A DNA stretch of 64,000 bases from Nemertoderma westbladi. Taxonomy: Eukaryota > Xenacoelomorpha > Nemertodermatida > Nemertodermatidae. The notes under the pieces are model-generated. The model was not told the origin of the DNA, made no database searches, and worked only from the letters and a program-made list of their open reading frames with translations. The translations under genes and the position numbers were made by a program. The stretch covers positions 1 to 64,000 of the forward strand of contig JAUCBJ010007533.1 in the NCBI GenBank assembly GCA_032718475.1, given 5' to 3'. Position 1 is the first letter of the stretch. Every line of letters starts with the position of its first letter. Positions 12,101 to 24,100 of this stretch are shown in pieces.

Positions 12101-15100
12101 CGTCGTGAATGAAGACGACTTGGCTCCCATATTCTGTACTATCATCTTGTACATCGGTATTGTCGACGGTTCTTCGTCGCCGTCGTACCATAGGAAGCGT
12201 TGACTATCGCTATCCTCTTCCGTTACACGGACTTGGTTGAACATGCCTTCTATGTCGCAGGTGAAGGCGTGTTTCCCATTCCTGAATCTGAGTAGGACCT
12301 CGATCCCTGAGTTGTAGATATTGGGACCCTCCAGCAGATAATCGTTTAGGCATTTGCCGTTGGTTTTAGCCGATGCGTCAACTACCATCCGCAGTTTACC
12401 TTTCTTCGGGTCTAGAGCCACGTGGAGTGGCAGGTAATAGGTCCTGTCCGTGTTTGGTTCGTCAACCGGTAGTTCCACGGCCCATCCCTTCTCGACGTAC
12501 TTTCTGATTGTCTTGTGGATATACTCATTCTTCTCGGGGCTCTGTTTTAGTGTCTGCTTCAACTTACGAAGCCTCGTGAGTACCATCCCTCTATTGTCGG
12601 GCAGCGGTAGCTTCGGTAGCTTCCATACCATCCCTATGGTATACCGCCCCTCGTCGCATCTCATCGACTCCTTTACGCTCTGTAGAGCCTGCTTGTCTTC
12701 TACCGAGGTTCCGACCCCGGTTTCCTTTAATCCCTCAAAATCCTGCCTGAGCAGTCTCTTGAGCTGCTCCTCCGCTCTCTCGTCTCCCATTTCTCGCATA
12801 GTTCCCGCGAACATGCAACCTGATGTCTCCGACATCCTAAATGGTATTTTACTTTTAATTGGGCCGCTCAGCGTCCACCCGAATGGTGTTAAAATCGCCA
12901 CCGGGTCACACTGCCTGTCTTCGCCGAAGATCGTTTGCATTCTCTCGTGGGCCATTGGGCAGTCCATTCCTACTATAATGGATACCTTCCTAACGTCCAC
13001 CTCTGGGATTGATAAATCGATACTGTCCAGGAATTTATATTGCTCGATCTCGATGTTGGTTGGTCGCCTGGCGTTGATGTTTATCGACTCTATCACCTGG
13101 ATGGGGTCGATGCTCGCCCCATAGTCGCATCCCGGTGCTATTGCTGCTATCGCACACCATCCGGTCCTCATCTCCAGGATCTCATCTTTGCTGGAAATGG
13201 TTGTTACCGCCATTCTACTTGGCCTCGTTCTCAATCCTATCTCCTCGGCCACCCAATTCTCGACTAATGTGAAGGCAGCTCCACTGTTGACCAGCATCAG
13301 TGTGGTCACTGATCGATTGCCTTCCCCGATCACTCGCACTGGTACTACCTCAAGTAGTACCGTTCCTCTTTTCTTCGCCCCTACGGTGCTCGTTGCCATT
13401 GTCTGACCTTTAATTTGACCGAATTTAATTGGCGTTTCTTCGCATTGGCCGGCTCTATGTCCACCCATCACACACCGAGAACAGATCTCATTTCGTCTCG
13501 CGTATTCTACCTGATCTTCCCTGGGTAGCGCTTGCCAGTACCTGCAGTTCATGGTCTGATGAAGTGCATTTGTATGTAATTGGCATTTGCTCTCTGGGTT
13601 GTAGCCGTCCTTATACAGTGCGCTGCGTATCGCACTTGCGTTCGTACCAAAGTCCCTACTATTCTTATTGTTTGGGTTCGGCCTACTGGGCGTGCTGGGG
13701 TTATGTTTATTTGTGTTGTTATTTTTCCCCTGTCCGCTCCATGATGTGGTCTTACCCCCGGCTACATGTGGACTAGCAGTCCCCTGCGTCGCCGCGTATG
13801 GCAGCGATTGTCTGAGCTTTGGCAATGCGTTCGCCGCGTTGTGTTCTGGTTTCGGCCTACTGTACTCGGTCTTTGGTCCCTTTCCCAGGCTATCCTCGCT
13901 ATAGACTGGGTCCGTTATAAGTTCAGCCTCATAGTTTAAGAAGCTTGACATCTCTTCTAAACCCGGTTCCGCACCCTTCTTATCTCGAGTGGAGAAAGCG
14001 ATTTTCCTCCACTTATTGCGCAGCCAAATCGGTAGTGCCTGCGCTATCGTAGTGATGTTGTTGGACGCGTTGAGTTTGTATGGCGCGTCCAGCGCCTTCT
14101 CGACTTTGTTAGCGAATGTCTTTATGCTAACGGGGTTATCCTGTAGGCCACCCGATGTTATACCTCTCAGGGTCTGCCGGATGATCTTGGCCGGGTGCCT
14201 GTATTCCCTGTCTAACGCCCGCCATGCCGTCGTGAAGCCCCCTTCGATGCCCTGGTACTGCCTCACGATGTCGTATGCTGGGCCCCCTGTATATACTTGC
14301 AGATACTTTAGGCACTCCGCCTGCGTCAAATTCTTTGTTAATATCTCATTACTATACATACGCCGAAACTGTAGATACTCCTCCGGCCTACTTCCATCGA
14401 ATTTGAATGGTTCCACGGGTGGTAACTGGTCTTTAATGCATCGATTAACGTGGCCATCCCCATAGCTTGCGCTTCCAATGGGTTCGATGGGTGCTGTATA
14501 GGTTCTCCCGTTGGGTGCGGTCCGTTCGTCCTGTCTACCTCTTTCCTCTGACTTGGATATATCATAGGGGGTAGCGGCCCCCTCCATATTTCTGTGTCGC
14601 ACGATCTATTCTCGTCCAAGGGGTTCGATGTTCTTACTCCTATTGGGGTATATTGTTGATATTGTGATGGGGGAATGTCACCCTGTCCCCCCCCCCCACC
14701 CCCCCCCCCCCCCCCCCCACCGGTATGTTTGGTACTGGGTCTGGGGTTGATGTTAATATATTGGGGCCCATACACCTATCCGCAATAATTCTCCCCTCCC
14801 CTGGGTATATGTTATGTCCTTGCATGCTGTAGTCATACTGCTGTGCTGGTACCGGTATAGGCCTATCCACTTCTGGCCTACCCGCCGGTATATACTCCAC
14901 GACTTCCGGGTTTAATCCCGTTGTTCGCACTACCCTATCGCCTACATTATCTCTCCCAGCATGGCCTATGGTATGTGCAGTAAGGCCTACAGTATGTCCT
15001 GCAGTCTGTATGTGTTGTTCGGGATCAAAGTTTATCCTTCTCGAATAATCCTCCTCGCGGCTACCGTATTCTCGATCGGTAGGTATATCCCGTCGGGAAG

Positions 15101-18100
15101 TTTCTCTTCGACCCCCTCTACTGCTCTCGTCCTCGTGCCGGTAGATAGATAAGTAGCGCCTGGAGCGCTGTATATTTTCCATGTTCCTAATTAAATACAT
15201 CATAATAAATTTCGTAATATCTACATTATACACAATATCAATCAATGCAAACAATATACCAGTAATTGAATAGTTAGTTTTAACTTTTATGAAACTGAAA
15301 ATAATTACCATTAGGCTCAAATTGAAAATATTTACCATTTGGCTCAAATTGAAAAATATTTACCATCTGGCTCAAATTGAAAATATTTACTATTTACTAT
15401 TAGGCTCAAAACCATTTTATTTAAGTTCTTCCAGTACGTTTAAAACGTACTCACAAATCGCACTGCCACTGCAGCTTACAAGGCTTTTATAGTCGCTAAA
15501 GTCTAGAGTGTTAAATTTAGTACGTAGATCAGCAGTGAGGGGGCAGGTTAACAGAACGTGTAATTCATCTTGGACAGATGAGCTATCACAGGGGCAAGTT
15601 CTATCCGAACGAGGAGTTCTCGTCCAACGGCCGGTTTCAACGCGGAGTCTGTGACTCATCAGACGGATGCGGGTAAAGGCAACCCGTTGGTAATCTGGTA
15701 TATAAGGTTTCGTAGCGGTGTAAATCGGGTGGATAGACAACTCAGGGTTTAGAGTAGCTCGGTACGTAAAAAATTTTGTGGCAGATTCTGGTCTGTTCAA
15801 AACCCTTAACTTCAAACTATCCAGTGAAGGAGAGTGCGTTGAAGCTTTGAGCAAGAGATTGTAACCAGGACTTTTAGCAGATTTACACAGTTCAAATGCT
15901 TGTCGGACTGGGGTATCCGGGTGGCTTCTTTGGACTTTAGCATAAAAATGTTTTCTAGCTTCGAGTATGCGTTCTAGAATAGGGAGCATACCTAATTCAA
16001 TCATACAAATATCGTTTGGGGTTTGTTCTCGGACATGTGCTAGCGACTTAACCATACGCATATAAAACCTCTCTACCATTTTAAAATCGTTGGTGAGCCA
16101 ACTTTCGGATGCATATAATAGACCAGATAGAATAGCTGATTCTAGTACCCGTTTCTTAAATATGAATGGCATAGATGAGTGAACCGCACAAAAAATATTA
16201 AACTTGTTTGCCGTTTCTTCAAACTTGTGTTCTAGAATTTTAAAGGTGGACGATATTTTTCCATCCTCTATAAAATATGAACCTAAATAGTTGTAGTTTG
16301 TACAATGCTTAAATACAGTATTGTGTGAGATAATAGGCATACGGTCAGTCTTACTTCCGTTCACTACGAAAAAATTTGTTTTTTTCGTGTTAATTTGCAT
16401 CCCAGAGAGATTACAAAACTCACACAACTTGTCACATTTTTTAAGTAAATTATCTCGTGAGGTAGCAAGCAATATAGTATCATCCATTAACAACATAATA
16501 TGAATGGCTCCAATAAAACCATCTGTCGTAATTGCACTTTTTACCATTCTCACTAACCGCTCAAGATACAAACAGAATAAGATACTACTTGTAGGGGCAC
16601 CTTGACGGACACCAAGAGTCGTTACAATTACTGCGGACTTCAAAATTGCACGAGTACATTTATATACTGCTTGGATAGCCAGTAACATTGTTCTACCACA
16701 GCCCAATGACTTTAAATAGCTTAGTAGGGACTGTCTAGGTACACGGTCGTAGGCTTTGCTGAAATCCACGAACAGCACAAATAACTTTACTTTTTTGAAA
16801 ATTGCAAGGTCTATTAGTAGACGTAACGTCATGATTTGCTCTAAGCACCCACGACCTGGCAACCCACCCGCTTGGCATTTATCCAAACAGCACCATTTTT
16901 TAAGGCGATTATTAAGCAATAAATCGTACATTTTGGCCAATGAGTCCATTATAGAGATGCCTCTATAATTCCCGCAACACATTCTGGATCCAGATTTTTT
17001 AAACAATTTGAACATTGCAACCAAATTTGTTCCACAAAATCACAATGAACTGACGATATATAACTAACAAGATCATATTTAACAAGCGCCAACACACCTC
17101 CACGATCGGCGTTTGCCGAAAGATTCTGAATAATCTTAAACCCGGGAACTGAAATTATGCGACTAGTCTTTACTTCCTGCACAAATACTATATCAAAATT
17201 ATGCAGAAATTTAAATGTTTTGGGATCGAGAAGCTTATCTTTGACACCACATAGATTCCAAGAGCAGATAGAAAGAGTATTAGTTCTAGGCAACAAACAC
17301 TTCCAGGCGGCGCACCCCTATTGGGGTGAGTTAAACTGGTCGATAACCACGTCATTGCGAAGTACCACGCGTCGTTTGTAATCGTACCGTATCGTTACTC
17401 CCTGGTTCTCAGGGCGTTCTCGTTGCTCGCGAACAACTTTGCGTAGTCTACCTTCCTCGCGTCTGACAGCCGGGTGGACATCTTTGTTGATGTATACCTT
17501 TTTGAAATTATCAACTCCGTTCAGCCGTTTTGCCTCTTTTAAAGCAGTAAACTTCAACGATTTATTCGAAAACCTGATTAGAATCGGGCGCGACCTTGGT
17601 TGGCCGTTCCCATTACTCCATCCAGCTCCAGATTGCTTTCCTATCCGTTGCAGGTTCTCAGACCGGATGTCCATCGCGCAGTCCGAGCACCCAATCGCGT
17701 TAAACATTTCTCGAACTTGCTCTAAATCAGATGGGCCTGCAGCTGGTGTGTTCCCATCTACAGGTATGGCAGATGAAGCCGGACAGTCAGGAATACCAGA
17801 AACTATAATGTTATTTTGACGTTCTGTCGTGTCCATTCGGTCTATAAACGCTTGTTGATTATTGATAATAATACAAGCTGACTTGAGATCGCTCTGCAGA
17901 ATTGCAATGGATGATTTCAGATTTGTTATCTCCTTCACTTCATCACGCAAGGACTTTATTTCCTCCAGGATTTGGCTAAATCTGGAGTCATTAACGCCCG
18001 CGCTAGTAGCAGTTGATTTCTCATTGTCTCTATACAGTGATAAGGCTGATTTTAACTGGGTGTTATTTAGGTTGTTTACTTGGCCCTGGGAGAGACCCCG

Positions 18101-21100
18101 AACATCATCGATGTTTGCGATTGATATCGATTTGCGCTGGCTACTACTCATTGTTCATACAGTCTGTTAATCGGTACTAATAACTTACATTCGGTACATC
18201 CTGTACCCCTCTCTCTGCGTGTAATATGCCTCGTCAGGTCGCGTTCCTCCGGGGCGACGGCAATCTCCCGAAGTTCGACCCCACTGACTCTCCGTCTCCA
18301 CCTCTACTACCGACGGCTCACTATCCGTCCTCGCTCTCCTGTCGTTCGCGGCGACACTTCTTCTACTCTCTTCCTTTCTTCTCTCTGTAGTGCAGTATTC
18401 CCGCTCGTGAGATCTCTCATCGACCTCCCGGTTAAACTCCACTGTTCTTCTTCCCTCTTCTGATTGGGCTCGACGCCTCGTCGCTCGCCCTCTCGCGACG
18501 TCAACCTGTCTCTCTCTGCTCGATCGCACGCCGCCGTGGATACTCGTAATCCCCCTACTACTCTCCGTCGCCGGGTGCTGCGGTTCACCTAATTCGCCCC
18601 GCGCATTATCCGCCGACGCTTGTGGGACACTCTTTGCCCCCCCCCCCCCCCCACTCGCCGTCCTACCCTAACTGAACTGGCTAGCTAATGAGTGAATGAA
18701 TAACACGGTTACTGGTAATATATTGCACCGGTTGGCCGCATTACACTACTCAGCCGATGCCTTCCCCCCATTGGCTAATAACTCACTTGTCACCCTCCCA
18801 TCTCCCTGGGAGTACCTCCCCCCCGCTGCTGTCTCTTTCTCCCTCCCGGAGGTGTAACCTCTGACCCCCGCTGTGTGTGTTCCCTTGTGGCCTATTGTCC
18901 CCGCTTATTGGTGTGACACGAGGTTGATTGGTAACCAACCTCGTGCTCCCATTATTGCTTAAAACCAACTCTGTGTGGGCCTGGTTAGCGGAATTGAATA
19001 CGCTAACAATTTGGATACGTTTCACCAGTCAGGAACATTAATTCGTTGTATTTATTTCTGGTATTTAGGCATACTGGCACTATCAGACACACCACATTAT
19101 ATGGAACTTCTATATGGGTACTACCGTAGAAAATGGCAATTTTGTTGGATAAAATTACGCATCTGCATGAATTAATAATAAACAGTTTTTTTCTTTATGA
19201 GTCCTTGCTATTTGCTTCCATGTTGTTACTATTTATTAGTTATTAAATTATATTTTTTAGAGCAAATTGGACGATAATTTTGGAAACAATCGTTTGATGG
19301 ATAAAGTTTTCGACATCTATATGAGTTTCTTGAACGGAATGCAAAGTGAAGTTTTATTGAAGCATGTGTATGCGACATTGAGGCAGTTTGTTAATAAGGT
19401 TAGTAACAATAAGGTACAAGGATTCAAACAATTTTTACACAATGATCGTTTATGTGACAGCCACATTGAGGCTGTTTGGGCATTACGATATAATCTGTGA
19501 TGTGATATCATTAAATTTTTTAAAGAATTATGCAATAAGTTAGTAAACAAATATTAAGGAACTGTATTCTAGAACAGACAAATACTAAGGAACTGTATTC
19601 TAGAACAGACAAATACTAAGGAACTGTATTCTAGAACAGACAAATACTAAGAAACTGTATTCTAGAACAGACAAATACTAAGGAACTGTATTCTAGAACA
19701 GACATGCCGTTACGTTAGATAATATGATATTTTCCATATTTCTCCAGTTCCCAGCTGTGCTGTTTAAAGGATCTACGGCTCTATGCGGTCTGCTGTGCTT
19801 CCACGTACTCCGTTGCTGTAACAGCAACCTACTCACATGTCGTGTGGATTCTGCTGGCTTCATTTATATATTAATGAGAAGCAACTTCGAAAATACAAGG
19901 AAGCGAAACTTCACCAGAGTCAGCTTGCAGGTTCGTTTTATTCTGTCTCTGTCTACTCAATCACAAAGCCGATTCTATTAGCTACCTAATAACTAATCAC
20001 ATTGTCATTAAGAAATTGTACAGTTATAGTTATCTCTCATACTATATGTCTGCCATTTTTAGTCTAAGAAAAACTGATCATTATTTATTCTAATCGCATC
20101 TAAAACTATTTTAGTTTATGAAATAGAATGAGAAAGGGATTTTAAATACCACGTTCATTCCTTGAGAGTTTCTATATAAAATTTATGTAGTCCTGTTTAA
20201 ATTACTTAATATTGTATTCGTTTATTGTTTTGGTTAGAAAAAATGTACATAAACACATTTTACTAAATATACCGGTACACGTTGTTTGACCTATAGACGT
20301 ATGTTACTTACTGTAAGACATAAATACACTGTAACTCTTCTAATAACCATTTCTGTTACAGAGTAAAGTGGCGGTTTCTCGGTTATTGGCGGGACACGGT
20401 AATCTCAACACCAACCGATTCCAGGATTCTCTCTCCATGATCAACCAATTCGCGGTCTCCGACAAAGCGGTTAATAGAACCAACTTCCCGGGAGACATTG
20501 CCGAAGTTACTAAAGGGATCAGGGCGGTGTTGGAGGCAACAGAGAAGATGGAGGTACGAATTGTTATGGAACCTTTATGTTTATAATAAAAGCTTGGGGG
20601 GGAGGTGATGCTACCCTCTCCAGGTTAAAATTATATGTAAATAATAGGTGTTTACGAGCAAATATTATGATACTATAACCTCGTTTATTGCTTTGGTTAT
20701 AATAACAAGACTCTGTTACCTACTCTTTTCCATTAATTGATATTTTGATTAACATTCGGGCAGCGAATCAGAAGGTATTTATTGAAAATAGAAAGTAATA
20801 TCTAAGAGATTAAATATTTTAATCTGATGCACTTTATTATAGCCCTGATGGATATTATTTACTCCATCCTATTTATATTTATTTCTTTTACTTCCAACAG
20901 GGACATAAGAACGACCCAGAAATGCTGCTTGATTTGATGCACAGTCTGAGCGAATCTTACGTGACGACGCCAGAACTCCAACTCACGTGGCTAGACGCCA
21001 TGTGTGAAGCACACGATAAGAATAAAGATTACTCAGAGGTATAATAAACATTTTACTCGAGAGATAAATCAATTCAATAGGAAAGTCAACAATCAATATA

Positions 21101-24100
21101 AGTGTACCGTTGGTTCCCCCACAAGCTTAACACTAGAACGAAGCCGCCTCCGATTTGCTCCGATTTGAATATTCATTATTTGAAATATTTTTCATTAATT
21201 TTCATCAACCAAATATTTTTAAACCTACATCATCACTTCCATATTAATCATTATTTCCGAATCTCTATCGCTTATTAACCTTTACTTTAGGCCACGATGT
21301 GCTACATTCAGCAAGCAGCTTTGATTGTAAACATTTTGAGGAGACAAGGGAAGTATGAGGCGAGCTCGAAGGAGCTGTTCGCAGGGATCTCACCAAACAT
21401 CGATTCGGATGATGGAGGTTGGACCAAAGTTGATGTGCAGAATGAGAGTGCTTTATCTGAGGTGAGAATTCGAAGCATTAAACAGACAATCCAAGGATCA
21501 TCTGCCTTTTAAGCTTAACGTTGTCGCTAAAATGTGTTTATAATTATCTTCAAGGTCGTAATAGTTTCAGTTAGACCAACTTTACTCTACTTTTTTTTAT
21601 GTCACGTAGACTGAATCTATTGATTCAGTATGTGACATAAAAAGTAGAGTAAAGTTTGTATCTAAATGTTTCCCAAAACGAAAACTTTTATTTTTAATAT
21701 TTTTATTGTTTTCTAGGATATGCTTATTGAGGTTCTACAAAAGGCGGCCGACTGTCTGGACAGTAGTCAACGATATGAGTTGCTTGGTAACCTTTATAAA
21801 ATACTAATACCAGGTTCGTTTTATCCAAAATGTATTATCCTGAATTCTGTTCTACAAATGCTACAAAATTTGATAGGATGATAGAACGGGGGGTGTACCT
21901 GATATCCGGCCGGGCCGGAATTCCGACCGGATTTTGAGAAAAAAATGGATTTCGATTTTTTGGCCGCATTTCCATTTCAACGAATTGTTGACAAAATTAT
22001 TAAAAATTATTAAATAAAAAATAAATATATTAAATTAAAAAAAGTACATCAAAATAAATGTTCTTTTAAATTCAAACAAATTTAAACATAAGTAAATACA
22101 TTGGAATACAGTACAATTTTTTTCATAGTTTTTATACCGCATTTATTTGCGAAATTAGACAGATTATATTAGAAAGAGATAGTTATCATTAAGAAACTGG
22201 AAATATTTTGGAAACTAGTTTTATAAAATATAAAACTTCTTCCCAAACATGTTAATATGATGCGCCAACGAAAAGGATGTGTTAAAAAGAACACGTAACT
22301 AAATTGTTGTAGTAAGTTATACAGAGTGTATCACCTGTTCTAGAAAGTATGGTACGTAGGCCGAAGGCTGACGTTGCTAAACAAACTTATTTGTACTGTA
22401 CTATGGAAAATCGGCACTTTTTTATGAAAAAAGTACAACTTCGTTTTTTCAGTGTACGCAAAGTCGCAATCTTTGTGTAGAAATAGAGTCCACAACAACT
22501 AGATTTTACTATTTTGATAGGATAGCTGTTATGTCTGTATGTTTCTAATTCACATTATATTTCTCACACGTGATATATGTGAAATTTGTTTTATTGTATA
22601 TAATATTGTATCATACTCAGTTCTGAGCTTTATGATACATTGAGCTCGGGTTTTGGTATCTGTTCCTCACCGACTTCGGTTTGTATAAGTCCACTACTAT
22701 CTACATCGGTTTCCATAACTACATCGCGGATTGGCTGAGACGATCTGTTTCTCACGAGATTCTTCGGCGCGGAAACGTGACCCCCCACAAATCGACATCT
22801 CAATGTATTTCTCACCGCGTCTTTGATATTGGGGTCGTAGATAAAGAAAAGTAGATTGATAATTAATGATGCAGCTGTTATGGACAGACTGCTCAAATAG
22901 GTTGCCATGGAATAATCCTTGTTAGTAGTCACTGCTTTTACGACCATAATAATATGGAATATAGTCAGTAGGATGAGATATACCAGACTAATGTAGCTGT
23001 TTATTTTAAAAGCTCTGCTGACTTCTTGTAACTCAGATTCATTAGAAATACAGCTTGAACTTCTCTGTGCCATATTTTCATCGCTTTCAAACAATTCTTG
23101 GCGTATTTCCGCGGCTATTATGTCATACTTTTGCAGCCCCAACTCCCACACCACTATAGTTGCTATACAGAGCGACATGCAGAAAGCCAGCGAGGCGAAA
23201 ATCACCACCAAGTTGGTTCTCATTGGGGTGTCCAACTCGCTGTACTGGTACATGATCGCAAACAACCCGTAGCTAGTCCCCGCCGTCCAGACGATACTCA
23301 GGTACAGGCGGATTTTGAAAGAGGATGTGAGATCACGATAGCGTTGTTTCGGAGAAGTCGTCCATATGTATCCCTCGATGGACAGAGCGAGGTTGATGCA
23401 TAAAATAGTGGAGACCCCTGAAGTCATCGTTAAAACATAGACGAATTCCAACCAGAATAGGATTAGTTGACTATCGTCTGTTTCATTTAAGAATATTGAT
23501 ATTGCTTTGCATGTGCTTCCTGAGCCTATTCCAGTATTAGCGATGCAGATTTGTATCTTTAAATATTCTGTGAGGGACTTTCGAGTTGTCTGTGGGTTTC
23601 TTTGGTAGGCGTAGTGGTAAGCTACCCATAGCAGCATCGATAATATCGCGATGGTAACTCCGAAGATAAGATTGCAGATACCAAGGAATAGCGTGTCTGC
23701 TCCGTACGGAGGTTTATCGAATATATAATTGGTCGCGTTGCTTTCCGGATGCGTCATATCTTTTTTTATGACTGACTCTGTAAGGCTGCATTTACACTAC
23801 AACGTCAAAAGACAAAAAACAATTTAAAATACAAATTTATCTTATTTATAATTTAATAATAATTTAGTATTATTTCAGGTTTCTAGAATATTTATATATT
23901 TGATATGTCATCATGTGTTTCATTGTGCCCTAGATTTTTTAATTTGACTATTACAGTTGTGTGAATGCGGCATTACAAGTTAAAAATATATGCGTTCTGG
24001 AACATTTCCTAGTTTCGTTGTTACTACACCTCTTACATACATGCACAATCAACGAATTGTTCATGTAATAACATTTTATTCCAAAATTGTAACATTACTC

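Larger units (their letters stand above)
15144..18191 (-). mobile_element. Internally deleted LINE inserted in the gag of Bel/Pao copy 1
   Basis: Copy 2 shows the empty gag site (53941-53980). In copy 1 the LINE interrupts it between the two occurrences of CGGTA (15139-15143 and 18192-18196), a likely 5-bp duplication. Order on the minus strand: ORF1, truncated endonuclease, RT, and a 3' UTR with tandem 27-30 bp repeats. The clade was not assigned; the RT looks like an APE-type element of the Jockey/CR1/I group. Confidence 0.85.
7130..19008 (-). mobile_element. Bel/Pao LTR retrotransposon, copy 1 (degenerate, with nested LINE)
   Basis: It starts with TGTGACGG at 7130, ends with GCTAACA at 19008, and is flanked by the 5-bp duplication ATTTG (7125-7129 and 19009-19013). 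Coding runs on the minus strand, antisense to DOCK. Order in the sense of the element: truncated 5' LTR, gag, protease, RT, RNase H, integrase, tandem repeats, relic of an accessory ORF, polypurine tract, 3' LTR. It is dead for several visible reasons: deletion at the 5' end, frameshifts in gag, protease active-site Asp replaced by Asn, a stop inside integrase, and a LINE in gag. The shared LTR segments differ at about ten places in 350 bases, so it is older than copy 2. Confidence 0.95.
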
